Position numbers and translations under genes: made by a program
NCBI GenBank assembly: GCA_963965975.1
Contig: OZ014415.1
Coordinates: 7,665,057-7,729,056, forward strand
Direction: 5' to 3'
Length of the DNA: 64,000 nucleotides
From: Xestospongia bergquistia
Taxonomy: Eukaryota; Porifera; Demospongiae; Haplosclerida; Petrosiidae
The notes under the pieces: generated by a model
Seen by the model: the letters and a program-made list of their open reading frames with translations, nothing else
Databases searched by the model: none
Told to the model about the DNA's origin: nothing
Shown: positions 1 through 12,060 of the stretch, in pieces
Position numbering within the stretch: the stretch's first letter is position 1
Layout: each line of letters opens with the position of its first letter

Positions 1-1427
1 CATTCAACTGTCTTTGTAATTCTATAACAATTTTGTTAGCCTTTTCATATGCTGTACCAGTCATACTAGTAACATCATTTCTAACTGTTTGAGACAGTAG
101 TCCAGCTGAAATAAGTTTATTAACAATACGAAGAGGATCCGCTTCAATGGCATCACAGAGATCAGCAAACTGAGCTTCAAAAATATCTAGTGAATTATAT
201 TTAGATAATGTAGTTTGTTATTAGCTATAACTATCACCTTACCTCTGGGTTGTCGTGATCTTGGTGCTTCAACTATTACTTCTGCATCTAAAGGTTGTAG
301 AATCAATGCTAACAATACTTTTATGCTTCTGAACATAATTACATTTGTCTTTTCTACACTATTTGGTAATGGTTGTTATTAAATCCATAGTATAAAATAG
401 ATCATAATACATCAGTACATTGCTCTCTTAAAAGTCCAAATATCCTTTTTCATTTAGGTTATTAAAAGGCAAAATGCATTCTATTCGTATCAAAATGTTT
501 TATATTGAGTTCTAATAATAATCAGAGTATATTTATCATCTGCTTTTTTTTCATATAGCTTCATCTTTTGATCAAATAAGGGGTATTTCCAATTTTCAAA
601 AGAGAAAATCTCTCTAAATGATGCTTTGAAAATAAAATAAAAATTTGTCCCACTTATAAATTAATAAAATATAACACTTAAAATATATTACTTGTTAAAA
701 TTATATTAATTATATTACCATTTATGTCATGATTCAGAACATAACACATTTCACTTTTTAGGAAACACAATAAAATGAAACATTCTAATTTTGTTTTGTC
801 AATTCTAGGTTTTAGTAATGACGTTGTTAATGTAATAAAAATTGTTATTGAGGTTTGTTAAGTAATGCAAAGAGATATTGCCTTTGATAGACTTAGTTAG
901 TATTTTTAAGCTCTCATAAGTTGAAAGAAACTTATTCCTCCGCATAAAATGAACACATTAACTGTATCAGGAAATTTTAATTTACCTTTCTTAGTGTCTT
1001 CAGATGATTGAACACCAGACTCTTCTTCTTGGCCTGTTACAATATAATGTTATATTAGCTAAAATTATTGTACCAAATGTCACGATCACATACCAGTAAG
1101 ACTTGACAATTTTTCCTTAAGATCCCTTCCAGCCACACCTGCTGGTCCACCAAGATCCTCAAGAATATCAGTCAAACTTTTCCATCGCTTTCGTACTTCT
1201 GAAATACTTTTACATAACTCTAATCCAACTTTAAATTCTTCATATATATTAGAAAAATTTTTATTTTTCATGACTGGTGAGGATATCAGGCCTGCTGAAT
1301 ATGCTTTACTGGCGAATGAGTCCATAGTTCCCTCTACTGCTGAACTAAGTTTGGCATAGTATGAAGTGAAAACGCCCATAACAGCTCGTGTGTAGTTTCT
1401 TAAAGCTTTGTCACTTTTAGCAGCCAT
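1..1427 (-). CDS. Gene H: cytosolic protein with two related helical, CARD-like segments (partial)
   Basis: Four exons read right to left: 1094-1427 (ATG at 1427), 986-1033, 243-287 and 186 to beyond base 1. Splice sites (donors GTATGT, GTAAAT, GTAAGG) and phases agree. The first exon encodes about 110 residues with no signal peptide or TM helix. The second and third encode a short acidic/polar linker (QEEESGVQSSEDTKK, then DAEVIVEAPRSRQPR). The fourth encodes a helical stretch with FADLCDAIEADP and KLISAGLLSQTV. That stretch resembles part of exon 1 (YAKLSSAVEG, SKAYSAGLISSPV), so the protein holds two copies of one helical unit. The pattern of a short first helix followed by a (I/L)SxGL(I/L)S turn recalls CARD/death-fold domains, but I do not recognise the family. 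It sits 180 bp downstream of gene A, a death-domain receptor, which would suit an adaptor role; that is inference. The 3' end lies outside the window. Confidence 0.7.
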
Positions 1428-1607
1428 GATTTTGGAGCCCCTCCCATCTGATGAAGGGTGAGGCTATAACATCTGAGGAGAGGAGTATTTTTATAAAGGA
1501 CTAGAGTACGTGTAAAATAACAACACAATATATGTAAATATAATTACAGAATAACAAAATTCAGAAAATATATATAATACACATATATTTGTGACCTGAC
1601 AAAACAA
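1428..1607. other. Short A-H intergenic gap with a block repeated downstream of C and D
   Basis: This gap between the stop of gene A and the ATG of gene H contains a block near 1440-1500 (ATGAAGGGTGAGGCTAT and flanks). The same block recurs about 200-250 bp past the stops of gene C (41875-41930) and gene D (54650-54705), so the duplicated death-domain cassette carried part of its 3' flank with it. The block could hold 3' end signals of the receptor genes or the promoter of gene H. Confidence 0.45.
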
Positions 1608-4600
1608 TTAAGATGTTAAGTAATCAGTTATGATCTCCACTACTTTGTGAGCTTTAATAGTATCAGATTGTAACACATTGATAACAGTGCCCCATGTAAA
1701 ACTATCAGGATTAGTCTGACACCATTTATTAAAGACTTGATTAAATCTCTCTTGACAGTTAGGGTAGTCTATACGTAGACTATTGAGGTAACCCTCCTCA
1801 AGACCAACTGCCACTCCAAATAAGTGGTACTTATCTTCAATCTTTGCTCCAATGAGATCGTTAAGAATTGCTATAGAAGGCATTTCTTGTAACTTATCAT
1901 CTGTAACAGAGGGCAAAGATGTGTGGAAATATACTAAACAGATGGACAACTGCATGCACTCTGTAAAAACTGATTGGCAGATTTAACCAATATATGGCTA
2001 TACAACTTGTATGATGCTAATTGAAAGTAAACATAATGAATGCATTGTTTATCAAAATTTAATATGAAAAGTTTTTATTTCTCTTAAAAAATCATAACAT
2101 TTTGTAAACAATTATCATCATGCAATCTGTATAACCATATTGGTTAAAGTGACTAATGATTATTTACAATGTTAGATGTAGCTACAGACATATGAATGGA
2201 TGGATGTACTAACAGAATAACAAATGGATGAATAGATGACAAAAAAGATAAGATAATAATGAGTAGAAAAGTAGACAGATGCATCAAGATATATAAAACA
2301 AACATACTGACTGACTTACATGGTATTACATCTTGAGAATGATATGAATTTATTCCATGATATTTATTACAAAGGGAACAATAAATACCATCTACCTCCA
2401 CAGGTGTTTGTGGTTTTTCTTGAGCTGTGAACTGATACTCAACATCAGCTGCAACTTCGGTCAAACCAATTTTATGAAGAGCTTTAATTAGAGGTTCCCA
2501 TGATGCACTTTTATTATTAACTTTCCAGTGAAGTAGCACATTCCGAGTACGTTGTAAAGATTCATGATATTTTATTTCAATGTCTTCTAATTCGCCAACT
2601 GTTAGACCAAGTTCATAACCAAGATAAAACCATATTTCTTTCAAATGATCTTTAATTGTTATGATCTTAAGTATCTTTCCAAAGAAAGGATCTGTTTCTG
2701 AATAATTATATACGCATAAACATATATCAAATAGTTATGTTAAATATAATGGTTATTACCTTTAGAGAAAAATCTTGCATCTGTTAGGGAGGAGTCAGGT
2801 GACAATGAACTTGATGACGAAGTAGGACTCAGAGACAGAGAAAGATGCTTGCTATCTGTTGGATAACAAGCATATGGAAAATAAAATGACAAAGTATATA
2901 CCTGCTTTTTCTAAGACAATTGTAACAGTAGTAGGAGGATGGACACCATTAAATCTAACTTTGACATTTTGATTTCTGGCATCAATAACATCATCTTCAA
3001 CACTGAATTGCAGTCGGAAACGAGGAGGATATGAAAGAAAATCTTCAAGTAGTTCAAGCATTTTGATGTTGTCACTCGTAACCTCTCCTCCTTCACAGCC
3101 CATCATCTTATAGTAATCAATGGAGTCCTCACATATCTATTGGAATTGATAATAATACAGCAATATATTACTATCATTTTTCTTACATAATCATAGGAAA
3201 ATCCAATGTAGGACCACTTCCAGTCAGGTATACTCTCTGGTTGAAAAGAGAGAGAAACTTGACCAATCTCACTGAAAGTCACTGGTAAACAATGAGACAG
3301 TGTGTAACCTTCTTTACGACATTGCTCCTGTAATTTCTATAATTAAGATAATTGACAATACATTTGAAAATTATAAATCTGACCTTCATACAACCTGGTT
3401 GTTGATACAAAATGCTAAAGTCTACAAAAACATCATCATCAACCTTTTTATCAGCTCGAGCTATTAGATATCTCTTTGGTATCTTGTTGTGTGAGTTTCC
3501 AGTTGCAGCAACACAGTTAGAACAGAAGTGAAGAGCAAGAATTTTGACAAGAGTAGATTCAATAATCGTTTGATTTTCATGAATTTGTTTGAAAGCAAAC
3601 ATACCATTTCTTATGAAAAATTCATCATCTGCTGTCAGTAAACGAAGTTCATTTTCAGGATGCATCATATTAGAGACATCGATATGATGAGGTATATACA
3701 ATTCTGCTGGTTTCATTAACTGACAGTTGATGTACACCCACACAATTGGAGAGACGGGAACAAAATCATCTTTAAATTGGAACTTATCACTTAGCAAAGT
3801 CACACCAAACCAGATAGTAGCTGTACCTTCTACAGCTCTTGCTGGAATGATAAGAGTAACTCCATATTGACTGCAATGATGTACTAAGCCAGTAGTGGTG
3901 ACTTCTAACACAGTCAAATTTTCAAAGACAGCTATACAACAAGATAAAAATTATGTTAGATAAGACTGATACTTGTTTACCTTTCAAAGTTTGAACATGT
4001 GGAATGACATCAGTTTTGAGATAACTTGATATTTTGCTTTCTTCACTACTAGTATTAACATACTTTACTTTATAATCAGAGCGAGTGGAAGTTGTTCGAT
4101 TTTGTTTTGTACTGTGCTTACCAAATTGCATGTTTGCACATGTCAATGAAACAGAAGACAAAGGAGGATCTTGATCTAAGAGATCAATTGACAAAGAGTC
4201 TGTGTCTTGTACCACACTGCTATCATCCTGTAAAATTGGTGTATCCAACATTGAAGTGTGTAAAGGTGAACTTGACAGTTCCTCCATTGCATTTGCATGG
4301 GGAGGTTCCACAGGAGACTCTTTAATACGTGAAGACTGTTGTTCATCTTGTAGTAGACAAGTACTCTCTGAGCAATCCTCTTCTAATGAAGAAATAGAAC
4401 TTCTAACATCAGAATGATTACGTTCCTGCAAGTTGAAGTTGTTAGGCCTGAAATCTGTCACACCAATATTGTTTACATTTACATTGTTACTAGTTTGTAT
4501 TTCCTCTTGTGGCCCTGCAGGAGTATGCCTATCTTGTTCTTCGAGTATATAAATCATGCAACCAGAGGATATTAGACATGTACAACAGCAAACAAAAAGC

Positions 4601-5445
4601 AATACTATTATACTTACAAATACAGCAAGATTTCCTCTGTTAAGAGTAGAAGGAGTGAACTCATATCGAATGTCAACATTGTCGGTAGGTTTTACAATGA
4701 TGTATTCATCTTGTCTATTACATGTACTACCACAAGTAGTCATAGTACATGATGATTTATAATAGGTTAGAAGGTCACATTCATTAATTGTCTTGACGTT
4801 TGCTGTGTCATAGTACACACGAACTACTGATATAACACTAGTAACATTGACTTCATCATTTTTCTCAATTCTAACATAGTAACTTGAAGAATCATTGATA
4901 TTAACAGTCCACAATGTTGGAGACTCAACTGAAAGTCAAGGTGAACTAAGTATAGCATCAGAAGATGCTAAATAATTGATAATATCATTAAAAAGGTGCA
5001 GACGAGCAGGACACTCGGAAGTGTTTGTAAAAGAACTAATAGATACATTATATAATAACTTAGAGCCAGGAAGCAAATATATAGGTTTATCAGCACCAAG
5101 ATAATTAATTGAGATAGAACTTGAAAATGAAGAAGAATTAGTCAATGTAGTGTGTGGAAGATATTCGGTACTTTCACTTGGTTTGGTAGAACTTAAGGAA
5201 ACATTAGCTGTCCAAGTAAAAGAATGTAAACTAGTTAATAATATAGTGACAGAGGAGACAGTGGAATCCACGCTTATAAGACTCGATGATCTTAAGATAT
5301 CTCCAATATTATCGGTAGTTGTTAGAAAATCAGATTGTAGAATAATACCAAATAAAATTGCAGGAGAAGTAAAAAATGAAAGGCAACAACAAATATAGCA
5401 ACATAGAAACACAAAAAAACAAACTATAGAGAGATCATCATCCAT
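1608..5445 (-). CDS. Gene A: single-pass receptor with ZU5-UPA-DD-DD tail, interrupted by one in-frame TGA
   Basis: Exons: 3981-5445 (signal peptide, Ser/Thr-rich N-glycosylated ectodomain, TM near 4570-4640, tail), 3384-3931 (ZU5), 3187-3336, 2902-3136 (UPA-like), 2760-2855 (Ser-rich linker), 2320-2697 (death domain 1), 1608-1900 (death domain 2). The joined length is 1055 codons with all phases matching. The ATG follows a 3' splice site directly, so there is an upstream 5' UTR intron. The ZU5 exon shows the GVTLIIP core. Death domain 2 has GVAVGLEEGYL and the helix ending in FNKWCQTNPDSFTW. ZU5-UPA-DD is the signalling tail of UNC5 and PIDD proteins; the ectodomain here is not Ig, TSP or FN3 and I do not recognise it. 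A TGA at 4936-4938 replaces a cysteine codon (TGT) present in gene B, so this copy is either a pseudogene or a null allele. Confidence 0.8.
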
Positions 5446-6876
5446 CTATAAAACAATACAAAAATATATAACATTTTATATATCAATTGGATATATTATA
5501 ATAGAATAGGATTTTTGAGTTATATACCTTCTTTATATTGAGTCAATAACAATACAAACAATGGTATGTTGCCACACCCTATAACAAGACAATAATGAAT
5601 AACAGACGCACCTCAACTTTCATCTAGAGAGCAATACAATACCTCTTTTAATTAAAGAAACGTAAGACACTTGTAATTATAACTTTAACAATAATACCTT
5701 TAAATCCCGTTAAGGGCAGCTCACCAACACAACGGAATGCGGAAGCAAACGTCATCAATAAACACTAATAAACGACTGGTTAAAAGCTTATGTAGGAGTG
5801 CCTACCACGCGGTTAATTAAATAACAATCCGTGTCTGGCTTGTCAGTTGTCAACTAGACAGTTTCTAAAAAGACATTGGGGTCACTTGTACCGAGATACA
5901 GAAAAAAGGCTGTGAATTTTATTAAAAAATGTTAATGTAGGAATGGAAGGGGTATCGTCAGTCTCATTAGTACATACATGGAGTTTATGTTCATTTGTCA
6001 GCTATGCGTGAAATATGAAATGACACCATGTATCTCACAACAGCATTACCTTGATATAATATGTATTTGTACATGACTCCTCTCTCGTTTTCCATAGAAG
6101 AAATTCATCCCATGAAGCGAACTAATTGAAGGGATGGCTTTGAATCAAGGCAATGTTTAGAATACCAGTAATAGAATGCCATACTTTAGTGGGAAATTAA
6201 AACATTTCAGGTTAAAATCATAGTATTTTGAGTCTAGAAACAGTTAGTACAGGATACCGTTACTAGCGGGATAGATATTATCTTGATTTAATTACATACA
6301 ATATCATTGTACGCAGCCCATACTGTGTTGTTATAGTAAAACTCTATGTTTCACACATTAACCTAATTGCTCATTACGGCATGTATCACAATGTTGAAGC
6401 AGCTGGTTTACAAAAGTAGAAAGGAGACTTCACAGTACAATCAGGAAAAGGACAAGAGAAATGTGATTCTCGCTTTAGTCCAGTTTCTCCATGAACTTTT
6501 TCCTGATGATCTTTCAATATATTTGATCTGCTAAATCTCTTTGAGCGAGTATGTTCCTTCCCTTAAGCATCAAAGTCTGTTAAGTATTAATCTAGCCTGT
6601 CTTTGCCTATACTTTTGTGTCAGTGACTCCAATGTCTCTTTAGAGACTGTCTGGTAGACAACTGAAAATTACAAGCCGGACATTGATTGTTATTTAGCTG
6701 ACTGCAATCCTGTCCACGTGTCGCCATTCCTACAGAAAAGTTTCTTAAGTTTTTAATAATTCCATAGTCAGTTTATTGATCACGTTGCTTCATTGTGTTG
6801 CTGAGCTGTACTACAGAATTAAAGCTCGTGGGTTGAAATGTATGTATACATTGCCTAATTTAGCATAGATGTTAAC
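5446..6876. other. Intergenic region upstream of gene A
   Basis: I see no open coding structure here. It should hold the 5' UTR exon(s) and promoter of gene A, because the A start codon abuts a splice acceptor at 5446-5447. An 11-base match in opposite orientation (TGTAGGAATGG near 5936 and its complement near 6723) is too short to call an element. Confidence 0.4.
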
Positions 6877-7405
6877 CAGGGTTATGCCAAGCCTTTGGAA
6901 AAGTGCTTAAATACAAGCACAAGTACTTTAAAATTACGTCAAGTACAAGCACAAGCACTAACATTTTCACATATGCTTAAGCACAAGCACAATCCCTTTG
7001 TTCGAGTACTTAATCACTTTTACTCAAATCATATAAACTAGCAACAGTTATAATACATATAGTTATTTCATTATTTTAATCAGACTAATAAACATTGATT
7101 GTTCAAATTTTGTGTCACTAAGTCGACATCTTTCTGGGTGATATATCTTTCTAGCATTACTGAAAAGTCTCTTGACAGCAGCAGATGAAGCAGGGATACC
7201 AAATACAATTTCTGCTACAAATACAATTTTGAAAACCTTCTAGTCAAAGTTTCCATTTTTTGAGTTTCATCTTTTTTTCTTCATCACTGGACTTAAAGAC
7301 TTAAACACAAGCACAGACAATTAAGACTTGTGCTTAAATTGACAAAGAGCTTTGAAGCACTTCAAAAACTGTGCTTAAGCCCAGAAAGTGCTTGACACAA
7401 CCCTG
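6877..7405 (-). mobile_element. Truncated hAT-family DNA transposon
   Basis: The ends form imperfect terminal inverted repeats: CAGGGTTATGCCAAGC at the left, and CAGGGTTGTGTCAAGC when the right end is read on the minus strand. On the minus strand about 7201-7094 translates to a short stretch with IPASSAAVKRLFSNA, then RCRLSD and FEQ. This matches the C-terminal dimerisation region of hAT transposases (pattern IPASSAxxERxFSxAG ... RxRLxxxxFE). The body is only 529 bp, with no intact transposase, and is rich in AAGCACAAGCAC-like subrepeats at both ends. The eight flanking bases (ATGTTAAC and TAGAGTAC) do not match, so no target duplication survives. It lies just 3' of gene B. Confidence 0.75.
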
Positions 7406-7513
7406 TAGAGTACATGCAAAATAACAACACAATGTATGTAAATATAATAATAGAATAACAAAATTCAGGAAATACATATAATACACATATGTATATATGA
7501 CTTGACAAAACAA

Positions 7514-10500
7514 TTAAGATGTTAAGTAGTCAGTTATGATCTCCACTACTTTATGAGCTTTAATAGTATCAGATTGTAACACATTGATAACAGTACCCCA
7601 TGTAAAACTATCAGGATTAGTCTGTCTCCATTTATTAAAAACTTGATTAAATCTCTCCTGACAGTTAGGATAGTCAGTACGTAGGCTTTTGAGGTAACCC
7701 TCCTCTAGACCAACCGCTACTCCAAATAAGTGGTACTTATCTTCTATCTTTGCTCCAATGAGATTGTTAAGATCTACTATAGAAGGCACTGCTTGTAATG
7801 TATCATCTGAAACAGAAGTACAAAGATGTGTGGAAAATAGACTAAACAGATGGACAACTGGCATATAGCTACAGTCAGATGAGTGGATGGAAAAGACAAC
7901 AAATAGATGGATAGACCAAGCTCATAGCCAAAATTAAACCAATTTTCTTTTAAATGATTGTCACTTGTAATGATATTAAGTACCTTTCCAAGGAATGGAT
8001 CTGTTTCTAAATAATTATATACATATAATCACATGCCATATAGGTATGTTAAACATAATGTTTATTACCTTTAGAGAAAAATCTTGCATCTGTTTGTGAG
8101 GAATCAGGTGATGATGAATTTGATGACGAAGTAGGAGTCAGAGACAGAGAAATATGCTTACTGTCTGTTGAATTTGATAGTAAGCTTTATGAAAAATAAA
8201 ATGACAAAGTAGATACCTGTTTTTCCTAAGACAATTGTAACAGTAGTAGGAGGATGGACACCATTAAATCTAACTTTGACATTTTGATTTCTGGCATCAA
8301 TAACATCATCTTCAACACTGAATTGTAGTCGGAAACGAGGAGGATATGAAAGAAAATCTTCAAGTACTTCAAGCATCTTGATGTCATCACTTGTTACCTC
8401 TCTCCCTTCACAGCCCATCATCTTATAGTAATCAATGGAGTCTTCAGATATCTGTTGCCAATGATATTAATATAACAAATATGGTAGTATTATTGTCCTT
8501 ACATAATCATAGCACAATCCTATATAGGACCTTTTCCAGTCAGGTATACTCTCTGGTTGAAAAGAGAGAGAAACTTGACCATTCTCACTGAAAGTCACTG
8601 GTAAGCAACAAGACAATGTATAATCTCCTTTACGACATTGCTCCTGTATTGTCTATGAATTAAGACAATTGACAATACATTAGAAGATTATAAAACTGAC
8701 CTTCAAACAACCTGGCTGTTGATACAAAAAGCTAAATTCTACAAAAACATCATCATCAACCTTTTTATCAGCTCGAGCTATTAGATATCTCTTTGGTATC
8801 TTATTGTGTGAGTTACTTGTAGCAGCAATGCAGTTGGAACAAAAGTGAGAAGTGAGAATTTTGAACAGATTAGATTCAATTATCATTTGATTTTCACGAT
8901 TTTGTTTGAAAAGAAAAACACCATTTCTTATAAAAGTTTCATCATCTGCTGTCAGTAAATATAGTTGGTTATTAGGAACTTTCATATTAGAGACATCAAT
9001 GTGATGAGGTATATATAATTCTGCTGGTTTCATCAACTGACAGTTGATGTATGTCCACACAATAGGAGACATAGGAACAAAATCATCTCCAAACTTGAAC
9101 TTATCACTTAACAAAGTCACTCCAAACCAGACTGTAGCTGTACCTTCTATAGCTCCTTTTGGAATGATAAGAGTAACTCCATATTGACTGCAATGATGTA
9201 CTAAACCAGTAGCAGAAAATTCTAATACTATCAAGTTTTCAAAAACCGCTATACAACAAGATAAAAATTATGTTAGGTAAGACTGATTCTTATTTACCTT
9301 TCACAATTTGGAGATTTGGAATTAAAAATGTTTTAGGATGATTTGATAGTTTGCTTTCTTCACTAGTAACAGTAACATACTTCATTTTATAATCAGAGTA
9401 GAAGGAAGTTGTTTGATCTTGTTTTGCATTGTTATCAAATTGCATGTTGGCACACGTCAATGAAACAGAAGACAAAGAAGAATCTTGATCTAAGAGATCA
9501 ACTGACAAAGAGACTGTATCATCAACTACGCTGCTATCATTTTGCAAATTTGGTGTATTTGACATTGAAGACACTTCTATGTGGAAAGGTAAGTATGGGA
9601 GTTTCACAGGAGACTCATTAATATGCAAAGTTTGTTGTTTTTGTAGTAGACATTCACTCTCTGAGTAAACAACTTCTGATGAGGAAGTAGAACTTCTATC
9701 ATCAAACTGTGGGTAATAATCCTGCAAGTTGAAGTTGTTATGCTGGAAATTTGTCACAATATCATTGTTTACAATTACATTGTTATTAGTTTGCATTTCC
9801 TCTCGTAGCCTTGGAGTAGTATGCCTATCTGGTTCTTTGAACATACGAATCATATGAGCACAGAAAGCACAGCATACTAGCAACCAACAGCAAAATAAGA
9901 TCCCAAGAAGCGATGCAAATACACACTCAAATGCAGTTTCACATGCATTTCCTCTATTAACAGTAGAAGTAAACTCATATTGAATGACAACATTGTCAGT
10001 AGGTTTTATAATAATATATTCATCTGGTCTGTTACAAATACCACAAGTGGTCACAGTACACGATGATCTATCACTTGTTAGAAGGCTACATTCATCAGGA
10101 GTCTTCAATCCTGTTGTGTTATAGTACACACGAACTACTGATATAACACTAGTAACATTGACTTCATCATTTTTCTCAATTCTAACATAGTAACTTGAAG
10201 AATCATTGATATTAACAGTCCACAATGTTGGAGAGTCAATGGAAAGACAAGGTGAACTATCGGAGAATGATATATAACTGTCAAAAGTATTATAGAGGTG
10301 CAGACGTGCTGGACATTTGGAAGTATTTTTAACAGAACTAATAGATACATTATATAATAACTTAGAGCCAGGAAGCAAATATATAGGGTTATCAGCACCA
10401 AGATAATTAATTGAGATAGAACTTGAATAAGAAAGAGAATTAGTCAATGTAGTATGTGGAAGGTACTCAGTATTTTCACTTGGTTTGATAGAACTTAAGT

Positions 10501-10750
10501 AAACATCAGCTGTCAAATTAGAGGAAGAATTAGTTAATGATATAGTGACAGAGGACACTGAGGAATTCACACTTATAGCACTTGATGATCCTAAGATATC
10601 TCCAATAGCTACAGTACTAGTGTCAACAATAGTTGGTAAATTACTAGAAATAGGCATTACAGTCATCACACCCAAAATTAAAGAAAGCACGAGAATTGAC
10701 AAACAAAAAAGCAACAAAATAACTGCTACACAATATTTTGTATTAGCCAT
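7514..10750 (-). CDS. Gene B: single-pass receptor with ZU5-UPA and one death domain
   Basis: Exons: 9298-10750 (signal peptide, ectodomain, TM, juxtamembrane), 8701-9248 (ZU5), 8503-8652, 8217-8451 (UPA-like), 8069-8164 (Ser-rich linker), 7514-7806 (death domain). The joined length is 925 codons including the stop, open throughout. The ATG abuts a splice acceptor as in gene A. The N-terminal hydrophobic run (ILLLFCLSILVLSLILG) is a signal peptide or anchor. The ectodomain has many NxS/T sites. The TM is the Cys-rich run near residues 275-300. The intracellular part has a DYKMKYV tyrosine motif, also present in C and in A as DYKVKYV. It is the only intact member of the A/B type here. Its first death domain is missing (see the remnant at 7914-8006); splicing straight from the linker to the last exon stays in phase. 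ZU5-UPA-DD suggests a receptor that recruits death-fold adaptors; the ligand is unknown. Confidence 0.85.
7914..8006 (-). pseudogene. Remnant of death-domain-1 exon in gene B
   Basis: On the minus strand this encodes TDPFLGKVLNIIT followed by KENWFNFGYELGL. It is clearly the start of the exon that carries death domain 1 in genes A (2320-2697) and C (42620-42973). Homology stops after GYELGL and runs into a simple-sequence stretch; the remaining two thirds and the splice donor are gone. The acceptor survives, but without a donor the exon cannot be used normally. Confidence 0.8.
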
Positions 10751-10805
10751 CTATAAAACAAAACAGTACGATAAAAACAGTCTATATCAATTTGATACAA
10801 TAGAT

Positions 10806-10850
10806 AAGATATATATATATATAATTATATATATATAATATATATACTTT
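10806..10850. repeat. AT-rich microsatellite upstream of gene B
   Basis: Mostly (AT)n broken by AATT, lying about 60 bp 5' of the gene B start, within the 5' UTR intron or promoter. Confidence 0.75.
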
Positions 10851-10869
10851 CTTTATCGAGTCAACAAAA

Positions 10870-12060
10870 ACAAAGCATTCAGGTACACTCAGTAACAAGA
10901 CAGTAACGAATGTTCAATTATCTGCCTCAAGAATCACCTCTGACCTCATTTAGGAGTTAACAGGGCTGTCACCTAGCGCACTTGCGAGCCAGCTCATGAG
11001 GTCAGTAGTTACAAAAGCTCAATCACGAGTCGTCTTCAATGAATCTACTCAGACTAATTATTATTGTATGATACATCACTTGACTTATACCAGCATTTAC
11101 GGAAGCCGAGGACGGACATTGCCATTCCTATTTCTTCGAATTCCGTGAACAATGCGTTTTGAAATAAGGTATTCTAATTAAGAATTAAGATACAAAATCA
11201 ACAAATTTAAGATTTTGAAGATAATACAATACTGCCAAGTATTCTTAGAATATAATGTACAAAGAATTATAAAAACTGTTAACCATTGCTATGATATATG
11301 ACAAAGATTTTGACAACTCTGTCATCATGCATCATTACATAAAATAATTTCCTTTCATAGATCCAATTTCAAATAGATTAAACAGGTGAGCAATCCAATA
11401 ATGATATCTATGTATTCTGTAGTGTGTCAGTAATCCATACATAATGCATAATGTGACATCACTTATTTGCTTTTTTGCACACTTCATAATAGATACATGC
11501 ATAACAATTTCCATAATAACTTTCACAAAACATATCAAATCATAAGTACTTCATTTATACATAAATATCTCTGTACTTATGAATGAGAATTTTGTCTAAT
11601 TTCCAACACTGTGCTTCTCAACCATGCACTATTTACACAACAAATATAGAGTTAATTGCTTAAGTTCTGTAGTGATTCTCCAGTCAGGCTTTACCATATA
11701 TACACTGGTGATTAATGCTAACTAACAATTGAGATAATGTAATTGAATCATACAGCCATGCTATATGATTCAATTATATTATGCATGCCTCTATATAGCA
11801 TGTCAATGTCTATTATTTTTTTACTATAAAAACTTTTAATTTTATTAGTTTGCAATTGAACAAAAATCAGTTAAAGACATAATAATAATATTTAACAACA
11901 GTTCTTTGTTATGGTTTGTTATCAGGTACATTAACTTCAGCCAAAGAGGTATATGCTTGATATGACATGACAACATATTTGTAAAAAATATTTTTAAAAA
12001 TTGCAAAAATAATAAACATTATAACTTACAATGTTTTGATATATATCAGTATTGTACAAC
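10870..12060. other. Intergenic region between E1 and B
   Basis: No coding structure was recognised. The stretch from about 11560 to the E1 stop is homologous to 29930-30490, downstream of E2 (same order of blocks, for example GCTTCTCA and TTAATTG segments). It marks the left part of the duplicated E-F block. The promoter of gene B must lie in the left part. Confidence 0.5.

Noticed and set aside
5936..6735. Possible 800 bp element bounded by TGTAGGAATGG in opposite orientation
   Set aside because: Only 11 bases match and the interior shows no repeat or coding signal.
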